Source: Achromobacter sp. Root83 | Lineage (GTDB): Bacteria > Pseudomonadota > Gammaproteobacteria > Burkholderiales > Burkholderiaceae_B | Length of the DNA stretch: 64,000 bases | Assembly (NCBI RefSeq): GCF_001428845.1 | Contig: NZ_LMIU01000025.1 | Location: 341,755-405,754 of the forward strand | Reading direction: 5' to 3' | Shown here: positions 1 to 8,277 of the stretch, one piece after another | Numbering within the stretch: position 1 is the first letter of the stretch | Layout: the number at the start of each line of letters is the position of its first letter | Notes under the pieces: generated by a model | What the model saw: only the letters and a program-made list of their open reading frames with translations | What the model was told of the DNA's origin: nothing | The model's database searches: none | Made by a program: the position numbers and the translations under genes

Positions 1-1
1 C

Positions 2-718
2 CAGGCCGCGGTCGTGGACCCCGGCGATGCCGGCCCCGTACTGCGATTCCTGGAGCAGCAAGGCTTGAGGCTGCGCGCCATTCTACTCACGCACCATCAC
101 GCCGACCATGTGGGCGGTGTTTCCGAATTGTCCCGCATCGCGGACATTACCGTATACGGTCCCGCTCACGAGCGCCTGCCGCGCTGCGACGTCCCGCTGG
201 TTGAAGGCGACCGCGTGGCGCTGCCCGAACTGGACCTGGACCTGACCGTGCTGGACGTTCCCGGTCACACCGCCGGACACATCGCCTACACCGGCCGGGC
301 GGCCGGAGTGGAACCCGTGCTGTTCTGTGGCGACACCCTGTTTGCCGGAGGCTGTGGACGCCTGTTCGAGGGCACCCCCACGCAAATGCATGATTCCTTG
401 GAAAAATTTTCCGTTTTACCGCCGGATACACAGGTTTTTTGCGCGCACGAGTACACTCTAGCGAACTTGCGCTGGGCTTTGGCGGTAGAACCGGCCAACC
501 GTACCCTGCAACAGTGGTACCAGCGGGCCCAGCAATTACGAGCAGCAGGAACCCCCACGCTTCCGTCGACCATCGGTCAGGAACGCGCGACCAATCCGTT
601 TTTGCGCACGCAGCAACCCGAGGTCGCCCGCGCGGCAGCAAGCTGGGCTGGCCGTGGCCAGAATACGCCGGTAGAGGTCTTTGCCTCCCTTCGTGAATGG
701 AAGAACGATTTCAAGTGA
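2..718 (+). CDS. gloB: Hydroxyacylglutathione hydrolase (glyoxalase II), 5'-truncated by window edge
   Basis: Metallo-beta-lactamase-fold hydrolase that splits S-lactoylglutathione to glutathione and D-lactate, the second step of cytosolic methylglyoxal detoxification. The frame is open from base 2, so the true start lies outside the window; the GTG at 14 is an internal Val of the AVVDPGD strand. The metal-binding signature THHHADHVGG is intact, followed by FCGDTLFAGGCGRLFEGT and the second-metal-site AHEYTLANLRWA. The C-terminal part (NPFLR, then a terminal ASLREWKNDFK) is typical of GloB. It lies 7 bp upstream of mltD, the usual arrangement in this family of bacteria, and may be co-transcribed with it. 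Very sure of family. Confidence 0.95.
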   Translation, partial: QAAVVDPGDAGPVLRFLEQQGLRLRAILLTHHHADHVGGVSELSRIADITVYGPAHERLPRCDVPLVEGDRVALPELDLDLTVLDVPGHTAGHIAYTGRAAGVEPVLFCGDTLFAGGCGRLFEGTPTQMHDSLEKFSVLPPDTQVFCAHEYTLANLRWALAVEPANRTLQQWYQRAQQLRAAGTPTLPSTIGQERATNPFLRTQQPEVARAAASWAGRGQNTPVEVFASLREWKNDFK

Positions 719-725
719 CCACCTG

Positions 726-2144
726 ATGAATCTATCCCGACTCCTTCTGCCGCTCATGCTGGCAGTCCTCGCCGGTTGCGCAGGAACCAAAGCCCCCGAT
801 AGCAAGAACCTCACCACCAATTCCCAAGGGCGTTACATTGCCCGGGATACGTCCAGAACGGTTGACCTGACCAACCCGCCCGCCGACGCCTGGGACCGCA
901 TCCGCCGCGGTTTCGCCATCCCCAACCTGAACACCGACCTCTCGCGCCAGTGGACCGACTACTACGCGTCCCACCCCGAGGCGGTGCAGCGCATGGCCGA
1001 ACGCGCAGGCAAATACCTGTATTTCATCGTCGACGAGATCAATCGCCGCGGGCTGCCGACCGAACTGGCGCTGCTGCCGTTCGTGGAAAGCGCATACAAC
1101 CCGACCGCGCTGTCGCGTGCGCAGGCCTCCGGCCTGTGGCAGTTCGTGCCGGCCACGGGCCAGCATTTCAACCTGAAGCAGGACTGGTGGCGCGACGAGC
1201 GCCGGGACCCCATCGCCTCGACCAACGCGGCGTTGGACTACCTGGAAAAGCTGTTTGAAATGCAGGGCGACTGGTACCTGGCGCTGGCCTCGTACAACTG
1301 GGGCGAGGGGTCGGTGCAGCGCGCCATGGCCAAGAATGAAGCGGCCGGCCAGGGCACGGACTACCTGTCCCTGAACATGCCCGACGAAACCCGCAACTAC
1401 GTGCCCAAGCTGCAGGCCATCAAGAACATCATCGCGGACCCGCAGCGCTATGCGGTGGCGCTGCCCCCCGTGGGCAATACGCCCTATTTCGTGACCGTGC
1501 AGAAGAACAGCGACATCGATCTTGAAATCGCCGCCAAGCTGGCCGAAATGCCGCTGGACGAATTCAAGGCCCTGAACCCGTCGTTCAACCGCCCGGTCAT
1601 CCGCGGCGACCATGGCCCCACCCTGCTCTTGCCGGCCGACCGCGTCGAAATCTTCAACGCGAACCTGACCAACTACAAGGGCGACCTGAGCGCCTGGAAG
1701 ATCTACCATACGCGCCGCGGCGAGTCCTACGCGTCCATCGCCAAGCGTTTCGGCGTGACCGAATCGTCGCTGCGCCAGACCAACGACATCGGCTCGCGCC
1801 AGAAGTCGGCCACGGGCCAGTCGTTGCTGGTGCCCGGCGAGCCCGGCACCGGCGGCGTACAGCTCGCTTCGCTGGCGGCCCCGGTGGGCGCCCTGGATTC
1901 GGCCCCGTCCGACAACAAGGCAGCCGCCCCGCGCGGGCGCGCCGCGCAGGCGCCCGCCGCCCGCGTCGCCAGCGCCCGCCCCAACGTCCGCAGCCACAAG
2001 ATCCGCCAGGGCGACACCCTGTTCGGGCTGGCCAAGCAGTACGGCACCACGGTGGATGCGCTGCGCGCGCTCAACAATCTGAAGGGCAACAACCTGAAGG
2101 TGGGCTCGCAGTTGCGCGTGCCGGGCACTAACGCCCGCGGCTGA
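726..2144 (+). CDS. mltD: Membrane-bound lytic murein transglycosylase D with two LysM domains
   Basis: Peptidoglycan lytic transglycosylase acting in the periplasm from the outer membrane. I chose the ATG at 726 rather than the earlier in-frame 681 codon because it gives a clean lipoprotein signal, LMLAVLAGC, with lipidation Cys about residue 17. The SLT domain carries the catalytic Glu in LLPFVESAYNP followed by ASGLWQFVPATG. Two LysM peptidoglycan-binding repeats follow: one beginning IYHTRRGESYASIAKRFGV and one beginning SHKIRQGDTLFGLAKQYG, separated by an Ala/Pro-rich linker. Length (472 aa) fits the family. A strong hairpin terminator follows 16 bp after the stop, so the gloB-mltD unit ends here. 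Confidence 0.94.
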   Translation: MNLSRLLLPLMLAVLAGCAGTKAPDSKNLTTNSQGRYIARDTSRTVDLTNPPADAWDRIRRGFAIPNLNTDLSRQWTDYYASHPEAVQRMAERAGKYLYFIVDEINRRGLPTELALLPFVESAYNPTALSRAQASGLWQFVPATGQHFNLKQDWWRDERRDPIASTNAALDYLEKLFEMQGDWYLALASYNWGEGSVQRAMAKNEAAGQGTDYLSLNMPDETRNYVPKLQAIKNIIADPQRYAVALPPVGNTPYFVTVQKNSDIDLEIAAKLAEMPLDEFKALNPSFNRPVIRGDHGPTLLLPADRVEIFNANLTNYKGDLSAWKIYHTRRGESYASIAKRFGVTESSLRQTNDIGSRQKSATGQSLLVPGEPGTGGVQLASLAAPVGALDSAPSDNKAAAPRGRAAQAPAARVASARPNVRSHKIRQGDTLFGLAKQYGTTVDALRALNNLKGNNLKVGSQLRVPGTNARG

Positions 2145-2160
2145 TTACATAGACCGGAAA

Positions 2161-2190
2161 GCGCGGCGCCCGCAGCGGGCGCCGCGCTTT
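2161..2190 (+). terminator. Rho-independent terminator after mltD
   Basis: A perfect 12-bp GC-rich inverted repeat (arms 2161-2172 and 2176-2187) with a 3-nt loop is followed by TTT on the plus strand. It sits just after mltD and before fabI, separating the two transcription units. The short T tract makes it somewhat weaker than a textbook case. Confidence 0.75.
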
Positions 2191-2260
2191 CACGCCCGCG
2201 AAGCCGCCAAACTCCTTAAAATAGGCGGTCTTCAGCAGGGAAAAATCAAAGGATAGATAT

Positions 2261-3046
2261 ATGGGCTTTCTCGCCGGCAAGCGCATCCTGGTCACCGGGG
2301 TGCTTTCCAACCGATCCATCGCCTACGGCATCGCGCGCGCCTGTCACCAGCAAGGCGCCGAGCTGGCGTTCACGTATGTGGGCGACCGCTTCAAGGACCG
2401 CGTGAGCGAATTCGCCGCCGACTTCGGCAGCAAGATCGTACTGCCCTGCGACGTGGCCGAAGACAGCCAGATCGAGGGCGCTTTCACTGAACTGGCCCAG
2501 CACTGGGACGGCCTGGACGGCCTGGTCCACTCGATCGGCTTTGCCCCGCGTGAAGCCATCGCCGGCAACTTCCTCGACGGCCTGTCGCGCGAAGGCTTCC
2601 GCATCGCGCACGACATCTCGGCCTACAGCTTTGCCGCCATGGCCAAGGCCGCGCTGCCCCTGATGGAAGGCCGCAACGGTTCCGTGCTGACGCTGACCTA
2701 TCTGGGCGCCGAGCGCGTCGTGCCCAACTACAACACGATGGGCCTGGCCAAGGCATCGCTGGAAGCCAGCGTGCGCTACCTGGCCACCGCGCTGGGCCCG
2801 CGCGGCATCCGCGCCAACGGCATTTCCGCCGGCCCGATCAAGACGCTGGCCGCCAGCGGCATCAAGGACTTTTCGGCCATCCTGAAGTTCGTGGAAAGCC
2901 AGGCGCCGCTGCGCCGCAACATCACCATCGACGACGTCGGCAACGTCGCCGCCTTCATGCTGTCGGATCTGGCCGCCGGCGTGACGGGCGAAATCACGCA
3001 TGTGGACGGCGGTTTCTCGACCATCGTCCCGGGCATGGAAGACTGA
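2261..3046 (+). CDS. fabI: Enoyl-[acyl-carrier-protein] reductase (NADH), FabI type
   Basis: Short-chain dehydrogenase-fold reductase for the last step of each fatty-acid elongation cycle; target of triclosan-type inhibitors. The N-terminal [17 protein letters not shown] is the FabI nucleotide-binding signature. The catalytic pair Tyr157-(X6)-Lys164 lies in [14 protein letters not shown], with the substrate Tyr147 in LTYLGAERV. Length of 261 aa is standard. ATG at 2261 has an AAAGGA-like ribosome site upstream. It stands alone after the mltD terminator and converges with the OsmC-like gene on the other strand. Confidence 0.96.
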   Translation: MGFLAGKRILVTGVLSNRSIAYGIARACHQQGAELAFTYVGDRFKDRVSEFAADFGSKIVLPCDVAEDSQIEGAFTELAQHWDGLDGLVHSIGFAPREAIAGNFLDGLSREGFRIAHDISAYSFAAMAKAALPLMEGRNGSVLTLTYLGAERVVPNYNTMGLAKASLEASVRYLATALGPRGIRANGISAGPIKTLAASGIKDFSAILKFVESQAPLRRNITIDDVGNVAAFMLSDLAAGVTGEITHVDGGFSTIVPGMED

Positions 3047-3089
3047 CCGTCTCTCCGGGAGGGGCCCGGCGCCCCGCCCGGCCGGCCGC

Positions 3090-3488
3090 TTACGCCGGCC
3101 GCACCACCAGCGTGGATACCTGCACGTCCACCGCCGTCATCAGCTTGTGGATCGGACATTTTTCCGCCACCGCCAGCAGTTCGTCGATCTGCGCATCGGA
3201 CAACTCGCCATGCAGCGTGAGTTTGGCCGTCAGGCGGTAGATGCCCTTGCGTTCCTCGCCCGCGTCGCGCACCACCTCCACCCCCACCGACTGCAGCGGC
3301 AAGCCCTTGCGCTGCGCGTAGACCATCAGCGTCATCGCCTTGCAGCCGCCCAGCGCGGTGTCGAAATAATCGTGGGGATCGGGCCCTTCGCCCTGCGGCT
3401 GCGGCATCGCCAAGGGCAGTTCATGGCCCTCGGCCGTGGCGGTGAATTGCAGGGTGTCAGGCGCATTCTGGCGCACGCGGATGCTCAT
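3090..3488 (-). CDS. OsmC/YhfA-family protein
   Basis: Small alpha/beta protein of the OsmC-like superfamily, which includes thiol-dependent hydroperoxide reductases. The conserved LGGCKAMTLMVYAQRKG segment carries the first active-site Cys, and the second Cys is in AEKCPIHKLM; both positions are present. I chose ATG at 3488 (MSIRVRQ) because AGGAG stands 8 nt upstream; the longer open frame to 3536 has a low-complexity tail not typical of the family. 132 aa. It converges with fabI across a 43-bp gap. The substrate cannot be told from sequence. Confidence 0.85.
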   Translation of the reverse strand: MSIRVRQNAPDTLQFTATAEGHELPLAMPQPQGEGPDPHDYFDTALGGCKAMTLMVYAQRKGLPLQSVGVEVVRDAGEERKGIYRLTAKLTLHGELSDAQIDELLAVAEKCPIHKLMTAVDVQVSTLVVRPA

Positions 3489-3683
3489 GGATCGGATCTC
3501 CTGGACTGGACGGCCCGGACGGCCGCCACCAGGCATGTTGTAGCACTTGCCGCCGCGAGGACGGAGCGCAGCGCGGATGGCTGGCCGGATTACGGCGGTC
3601 GGCTGACGAAAAGCTGAACTTCCGGGCTCGAACCCGGTCGGATATCCCTATCCGCACTATCCGAACACCCCTCAGGAGGCCGC

Positions 3684-4364
3684 ATGAGCGCCAGACAATT
3701 ACTTGATCAACTGTTGCAGTCCGGGCAAGGCCTGCTCTCCGACACGACGAACCGCGTCCAGAACGCGACCGGGGGCAAGGGCTCCTCGTTCTTGAGCGGC
3801 CTGGGCGGCGGCGCGCTGGGCGCGGGCGCGCTGGGCCTGCTGCTGGGCAGCAAGAAGGCCCGCAATATCGGCGGCAAGGTCGCCATGTACGGCGGCATGG
3901 CCGCGCTGGGCGCACTGGCTTATCGCGCCTATGGCGACTGGCAGCGCAGCCAGTCCGGCGCGCCCGCCGCTCCGCCGCAGACGCTCGACCGCCTGCCCGC
4001 GCCCGAGGCCGAGCAGCACAGCAGCGCCGTGCTCACCGCCATGATCGGCGCGGCCAAGGCCGACGGGCACATCGGCCCCGAAGAGCGCGCGCTGCTGGAA
4101 ACCGAACTGGGCAAGCTATCGGCCGACGCCCAGGACCGCCGTTGGCTCGAGACCGAACTCTCGCGTCCGCTGGACCCCAGCGTGGTTGCGCAATCGGCCA
4201 AAACGCCGGAAATGGCGGCCGAAATGTACCTGGCCAGCCTGCTCATCGTGGATGAGGAAAGCTATATGGAACGCGCCTACCTGGATGAACTGGCGCGCCA
4301 GCTCAAGCTGCAGCCCGGGTTGAAGGAGCAGCTGGAACAGCACGCCAAGGCGGCGGCCGCCTGA
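3684..4364 (+). CDS. DUF533/YebE-family inner-membrane protein with TerB-like domain
   Basis: 226-aa protein like E. coli YebE. A Gly/Ala-rich region (about residues 35-75) containing GGALGAGALGLLLGSKKAR and MYGGMAALGALAYRAYGDW forms the membrane or membrane-associated segment. The C-terminal half (about 100-220) resembles the TerB-like helical domain, with AMIGAAKADGHIGPEERALL at its start. An excellent AGGAGG site precedes the ATG. It stands alone; molecular function is unknown for the family, although related proteins are linked to envelope stress. Confidence 0.82.
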   Translation: MSARQLLDQLLQSGQGLLSDTTNRVQNATGGKGSSFLSGLGGGALGAGALGLLLGSKKARNIGGKVAMYGGMAALGALAYRAYGDWQRSQSGAPAAPPQTLDRLPAPEAEQHSSAVLTAMIGAAKADGHIGPEERALLETELGKLSADAQDRRWLETELSRPLDPSVVAQSAKTPEMAAEMYLASLLIVDEESYMERAYLDELARQLKLQPGLKEQLEQHAKAAAA

Positions 4365-4463
4365 AGACGGCGCGAGGCGGGGCCGCGGGATCTTCCGGGG
4401 CCTGGCCGCCGGACGGCTGCCGCCGCCAGCCGGCTACACCGGCCAGACCAGCCAGACCGGCCC

Positions 4464-5450
4464 TCAGTCTGCCCTCAGCCCGATAGACTCGGTCAGCGCG
4501 GTGTAGCGGTCGATATCCGCGCCGATCATCTTCTGGAATTCGCGCGGGGTGCTGCTGGCGGGCGTAAAGCCCTGCTCACGCAATGAAGCCTGCACATCCG
4601 TGCGCTGCACGATCCTGGCCACGGCCGCATTCAGCTTGGCGACCACCGCGGGCGGCGTGGCCGCTGGCGCCAGCAGCCCATGCCACTGGTCCAGCGCATA
4701 GCCGGGCACACCCTGCTCGGCCACCGTCGGAACGGTGGGCATCAGCGGCGAACGCGCTGGCGACGTGACAGCCAGGGCGCGCAGCTTGCCCGCCGCGATC
4801 AGCGGCGCGGCGCTGGACGCCGTCACCACGCCCATGCCCACCTGCCCCGCCGTGACATCGGTCAGCGCCGGACCGCAACCCTTATACGGCACCTGCTGCA
4901 GCGACGCGCCCGTGGCGCGCGCCAGCATCTCACCCGCCAGATGCTGCGGGGTGCCATTGCCGCAGGACGCGAACGGCAGCGGCTTGCCCGCCGGGGCAGC
5001 CGCCAGCGCGTCGTCCAGGTTGCGCAGCGGCGACGCCGCCGGCACCACGAACACCGACGGCACGAAGGCCACGTTGATGACGGCGGAAAAGTCGCGCTTG
5101 GGCGAAAAACCCAGATTGCGATACACACCGGGGTTGATCGCGAACGAGCTGTTCACCATCAGCAGCGTGTAGCCGTCGGGCGCGGCTTCGGCCACGATGC
5201 GCGCGCCGATGTTGCCGCTGGCGCCCGGCCGGTTTTCAACGACGACGGGCTGGCCCAGCGTTTCTTGCAGGCTGGCGCCGATGCGGCGCGCGAGCAGGTC
5301 GGTGCCGCCGCCGGGCGGAAACGTCACGACAATCGTGATGGGGTGCGCGGGGTAGGTTGCATCGCCCGGCGCTTCGCCCGACGGCGGATTGCCGCAAGCA
5401 GTCAGCGATAGGACCAGGAGCGAAAGGGACGTTCCGAGCAGACGGTTCAT
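4464..5450 (-). CDS. Bug-family (tripartite tricarboxylate transporter) solute-binding lipoprotein, in operon with nadC
   Basis: 328-aa periplasmic binding protein of the Bug/TctC family. The N-terminus is a lipoprotein signal (LLVLSLTACG, Cys about residue 19). Family hallmarks include ITIVVTFPPGGGTDLLARRI, VVENRPGASGNIGA and VPYKGCGPALTDVTAGQVGM. The start codon is 3 bp after the nadC stop on the same strand, so the two are almost certainly co-transcribed. Bordetella Bug27 is reported to bind nicotinate and nicotinamide, so a pyridine-carboxylate ligand is a reasonable inference here, but the sequence itself does not prove it. No TctA/TctB membrane genes are nearby. Confidence 0.88.
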   Translation of the reverse strand: MNRLLGTSLSLLVLSLTACGNPPSGEAPGDATYPAHPITIVVTFPPGGGTDLLARRIGASLQETLGQPVVVENRPGASGNIGARIVAEAAPDGYTLLMVNSSFAINPGVYRNLGFSPKRDFSAVINVAFVPSVFVVPAASPLRNLDDALAAAPAGKPLPFASCGNGTPQHLAGEMLARATGASLQQVPYKGCGPALTDVTAGQVGMGVVTASSAAPLIAAGKLRALAVTSPARSPLMPTVPTVAEQGVPGYALDQWHGLLAPAATPPAVVAKLNAAVARIVQRTDVQASLREQGFTPASSTPREFQKMIGADIDRYTALTESIGLRAD

Positions 5451-5453
5451 GGC

Positions 5454-6338
5454 TCAGGCGTCCAGGCCGATGTCGAGCACCTTGGCGCTATGGGTCAGCC
5501 AGCCCACCGCGATCTGATCGACCCCGGTGGCGGCCACCGCCGCGGCGGTTTCGGGCGTGATGCGGCCCGACGCTTCCGTGATGGCGCGGCCGCGCGCCAT
5601 GGCGACGGCGCGGCGCAGATCGTCCAGGCTCATATTGTCCAGCAGCACCACGTCCACGCCCAGCGACAGCGCCACTTCAAGCTGTTCCAGGGTGTCCACT
5701 TCCAATTCGATCTTGACCATGTGGCCGATGCCGGCGCGCGCGCGCTCGACGGCCGTGGCCACGCCGCCAGCCAGCGCGATGTGGTTGTCCTTGATCAGCA
5801 CCGCGTCATCCAGGCCGTAGCGATGATTGCTGCCCCCGCCCACGCGCACCGCGTACTTCTGCACGGCGCGCAGGCCCGGCATGGTCTTGCGCGTGCAGGT
5901 GACGCGTGCGCCGTGCCCGGCGATGGCCCGGGCGATGGAGGCCGTCGCGGTAGCCACGCCGCTCAGATGGCACAGAAAGTTCAGCGCCACGCGTTCGGCG
6001 GTGAGCATCGCGCGGGCGTTGCCGCGGATGCGCGCGATCTCCATTCCCGGCGCAAGGTCGCTGCCGTCGCGCCGCGCCACCGTGAATTCGATGTTCGGAT
6101 CCATCACGCGGAACGCCAGGCGTGCCAGGTCCAGTCCGGCCAGCACGCCTTCCTGGCGCGCCACCAGGCGCGTCTCGGCGGTGGCGTCGGCGGGGACGAT
6201 GGCGTCCGTCGTCAGGTCGCCGGCGCGGCCCAGGTCTTCCAGCAAAGCCGCGCGCACCAGCGGCTCGAGCATGACTTCCGGTAAAGAGGGCACTGCCATC
6301 CGGACGAGGGTCGCGGGCGCTGCGGTTTTAATGCTCAT
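5454..6338 (-). CDS. nadC: Nicotinate-nucleotide pyrophosphorylase (carboxylating), quinolinate phosphoribosyltransferase
   Basis: Converts quinolinate and PRPP to nicotinate mononucleotide, CO2 and PPi. Recognisable segments: EDLGRAGDLTTDAIVPADA near the N-terminus, TCTRKTMPGLRAVQKYAVRVGGGSNHRYGL (split here only by description, residues about 142-172) and the barrel signature VDVVLLDNMSLDDLR with GRITPETAAAVAATGVD. No nadA or nadB is adjacent, as published for Bordetella and Achromobacter, where nadC is an orphan gene used for quinolinate salvage. The ATG at 6338 lies inside a candidate NadQ operator; an internal ATG at 6299 (MAVPSLPEV) is an alternative start that would leave that operator in the leader. 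Neither has a good ribosome site. Confidence 0.94.
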   Translation of the reverse strand: MSIKTAAPATLVRMAVPSLPEVMLEPLVRAALLEDLGRAGDLTTDAIVPADATAETRLVARQEGVLAGLDLARLAFRVMDPNIEFTVARRDGSDLAPGMEIARIRGNARAMLTAERVALNFLCHLSGVATATASIARAIAGHGARVTCTRKTMPGLRAVQKYAVRVGGGSNHRYGLDDAVLIKDNHIALAGGVATAVERARAGIGHMVKIELEVDTLEQLEVALSLGVDVVLLDNMSLDDLRRAVAMARGRAITEASGRITPETAAAVAATGVDQIAVGWLTHSAKVLDIGLDA

Positions 6339-6347
6339 TTTGAGTAT
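6331..6347. promoter_or_regulatory. Candidate NadQ operator 1 (ATGCT-N7-AGTAT), overlapping annotated nadC start
   Basis: Imperfect inverted repeat ATGCT-N7-AGTAT, with one mismatch from the ATGCT-N7-AGCAT form seen 58 bp away. It covers the first codon of nadC as annotated. Two sites of the same architecture within one 90-bp region next to a NadQ-type regulator suggest cooperative repression; this is inference. Confidence 0.55.
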
Positions 6348-6388
6348 TTATGAGTTAAAAAAAGGCGCGCAACGATTGCGCACCACTT

Positions 6389-6417
6389 ATGCTAGAGACG
6401 AGCATAAAGCTTGTCAA
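6389..6417 (-). promoter_or_regulatory. nadC promoter with candidate NadQ operator 2
   Basis: On the minus strand a perfect -35 TTGACA (6417-6412) is followed after exactly 17 nt by TAGCAT (6394-6389) as -10. The perfect inverted repeat ATGCT-N7-AGCAT (6389-6405, arms extendable to TTATGCT/AGCATAA) covers the spacer and the -10, the ideal place for a repressor. The promoter begins just after the nadQ stop codon, so nadC-bug can be transcribed separately from nadQ. Confidence 0.65.
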
Positions 6418-6420
6418 GCG

Positions 6421-7446
6421 TCACAATACCCTCGAGAGCGGCAGCTTGCTGCCCGCGATCGCCCGTTCCAGCAAGACGTCGCGCCGGAATCTGAACAATT
6501 TGGCGGGCCGTCCCGCGGTGCCGGTGGCCATCGTGCCGGTTTCTTCCACCAGCGCCTGCTGTTCGATGAAGCGGCGGAAATTCTGCTTGTGCAGTCCGCG
6601 TCCCGCCAGCGCCTCCACCGCCATCTGCAATTGCAACAGCGTGAATTGCGCGGGCATCAGTTCGAACACCACCGGCCGATACTTGATCTTGGCCCGCAGG
6701 CGCGCGATGCCGGTGGCCAGAATGCGCCGGTGATCATGGCGCATCGGCTCTCCCGGCAACGCGGCCTGCCCCCCGCCGCGCCGGACGGCCTCGGGCACCA
6801 GGCCCGCCTCGAACAGAAGTTCGTAGCGCTGCAGGACCATGTCTTCATTCCACGCCGCCCCGTCCAGCCCGAAGGTGATCGCCGCGCGTTGAAGGCGCCG
6901 CGCACGCACGTCGGCGTCGGCGCTGTCTTCGCACCAGGCCGCGAGCCGGGGCACGATCAAGGCTTCAACCAGCGCCGGCGTCCCCGCTCGCCGGTCTTCC
7001 CACGGAAAGTAACGATACCAATCCTGCCACCCCACCTGCGCCACGCCGGTCTCGCCCGCTTCGCGGGTGAGGCCCAGATAGCTGACGGACATGACGCGCG
7101 CGCCGGATTCATCGGACCGGTCGCCGTCGGCAAAGGTGTAGAGCTGCTCTACATAGCCCAACGGATGATGCGTCTGCGCTTCGACCCAGGCGCGCAAGCC
7201 CGCCTGAAGCGAGCGGTGCGAAAGTTCGAAAGGCCCCGCGGGCAAGGCGCGCGCATCGTCGGTGGTCAGCACGCGCGGCTCGCCGTTCGTGACGGCAACC
7301 AGCACGGCAACGAGTTCTGCATGGACGGAGCGTTCGACGGATTCGGTCAAGGTAGGCGCGTAGAAGTAAGAGAAACCGGGCGTCCGCGCGCAAAGCCGCG
7401 TGGGCTCGAAATTATAGGGTTCGGGCGCTGCAACAGCCCCTTGCAA
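6421..7446 (-). CDS. nadQ: NadQ-type transcriptional repressor (Nudix-like domain plus winged helix)
   Basis: About 341 aa. The N-terminal two thirds resemble a Nudix-fold domain (AVLVAVTNGEPRVL, then FELSHRSLQAGLRAWVEAQT, VSYLGLTR) without a clear catalytic GX5EX7REUXEEXGU box, as expected for a regulator that has lost hydrolysis. The C-terminal part ends in a winged-helix segment with QNFRRFIEQQALVEETG and GRPAKLFRFR, the motif typical of NrtR/NadQ regulators. A NadQ-family repressor is published as controlling nadC in Bordetella bronchiseptica. It lies directly upstream of nadC on the same strand with 82 bp between. The open frame starts with TTG at 7446 without a ribosome site, so the exact start is uncertain. 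Confidence 0.82.
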   Translation of the reverse strand: MQGAVAAPEPYNFEPTRLCARTPGFSYFYAPTLTESVERSVHAELVAVLVAVTNGEPRVLTTDDARALPAGPFELSHRSLQAGLRAWVEAQTHHPLGYVEQLYTFADGDRSDESGARVMSVSYLGLTREAGETGVAQVGWQDWYRYFPWEDRRAGTPALVEALIVPRLAAWCEDSADADVRARRLQRAAITFGLDGAAWNEDMVLQRYELLFEAGLVPEAVRRGGGQAALPGEPMRHDHRRILATGIARLRAKIKYRPVVFELMPAQFTLLQLQMAVEALAGRGLHKQNFRRFIEQQALVEETGTMATGTAGRPAKLFRFRRDVLLERAIAGSKLPLSRVL

Positions 7447-7549
7447 ACGTGACAGCCCGAACGGCCACGATGCGGCATGGGCGTCCTAAGATGGAATTGG
7501 AATCCAGGCGCGTCGCCATCCCGGGACGCCCGCAGACGGAGCAAACGCC

Positions 7550-7777
7550 ATGTTGAAAACCGCCCCAGATCCCAACCTTGCCGCCAAGCCGGCCGACGCG
7601 GATAAACCCAGCACCGACCCGCGCAAAGGCACCGAAGTCCTGCCGATGCCGGAACACGGCGAGGTCGTCGCCGGCATGCCGCGGCGCGGCCGTGCCATAG
7701 CGGAGCCGGGCGAGCCCGGCATCATCACCCCAGAGGACGATGTGCTGGATACGTCTTACGAAAATCGCAAGGGCTGA
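7550..7777 (+). CDS. Small conserved-looking hypothetical protein
   Basis: 75 aa, hydrophilic and rich in Pro, Asp, Glu and Lys, with no membrane segment or recognisable domain. The ATG at 7550 has GGAG about 9 nt upstream. Codon use is GC-rich in third positions, as in real genes here, and no longer frame competes on either strand except shadows. It lies between divergently placed nadQ and convergent btrV, so it is monocistronic. It looks intrinsically disordered; no function can be proposed. Confidence 0.6.
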   Translation: MLKTAPDPNLAAKPADADKPSTDPRKGTEVLPMPEHGEVVAGMPRRGRAIAEPGEPGIITPEDDVLDTSYENRKG

Positions 7778-7786
7778 GCCCCCGCG

Positions 7787-8122
7787 TCACGCAACCTTCG
7801 CCACCGCATCCTGACGCGTGTCCACCACCGTCAGGATGGCGAGGAAGCCGCTGATGTCGAAGACCTCGCGCACATGTGGCTGCATGGCGCACAACACCAG
7901 CGCGCCCGCGCCCTGCTTCAGGCGCTTGGCCAGCACGAGCACCACGCGCAGGCCCGCGCTGGAGATGTAGTTCAGGTTGGACAGGTCCAGCACGAAACGG
8001 CTTTCGCCCTTTTCGACATGGGCCAGCAGGTCGGCTTCGATGCCGGCGGCGTTGCCGCTGTTGATCTGGCCTTCGGGCGAGACAACCAGCACTTCTCCGA
8101 CTTTCTCTATTGCGAGACTCAT
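7787..8122 (-). CDS. btrV: STAS-domain anti-anti-sigma factor, BtrV-like
   Basis: 111-aa single STAS domain. The phosphoacceptor region DLSNLNYISSAGLRVVL is intact; Ser55 (second Ser of the pair) is at the position phosphorylated in SpoIIAA-type antagonists. ATG at 8122 was chosen over the upstream frame because the family begins two or three residues before the first strand. It is divergent from the HATPase gene 155 bp away. In Bordetella, BtrV and BtrW are partner switchers that control type III secretion, and here the pair lies in the same neighbourhood as btrU, btrS and the bsc genes, which supports the name. Its exact targets cannot be read from sequence. Confidence 0.85.
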   Translation of the reverse strand: MSLAIEKVGEVLVVSPEGQINSGNAAGIEADLLAHVEKGESRFVLDLSNLNYISSAGLRVVLVLAKRLKQGAGALVLCAMQPHVREVFDISGFLAILTVVDTRQDAVAKVA

Positions 8123-8277
8123 AGTGGTTTCCCGATAAGTGACCGGCGCCCGGCACCTGCTCATGAGGGCGGCGGCGCGATGCCGAGATGATACGCGAGC
8201 CTGCGCGCTCTGTTCGCGGCGCTAGGCAATCGTGCATACTTGCGCCTGCACGTGTACCCCTGAACGCAAGGCAACCC

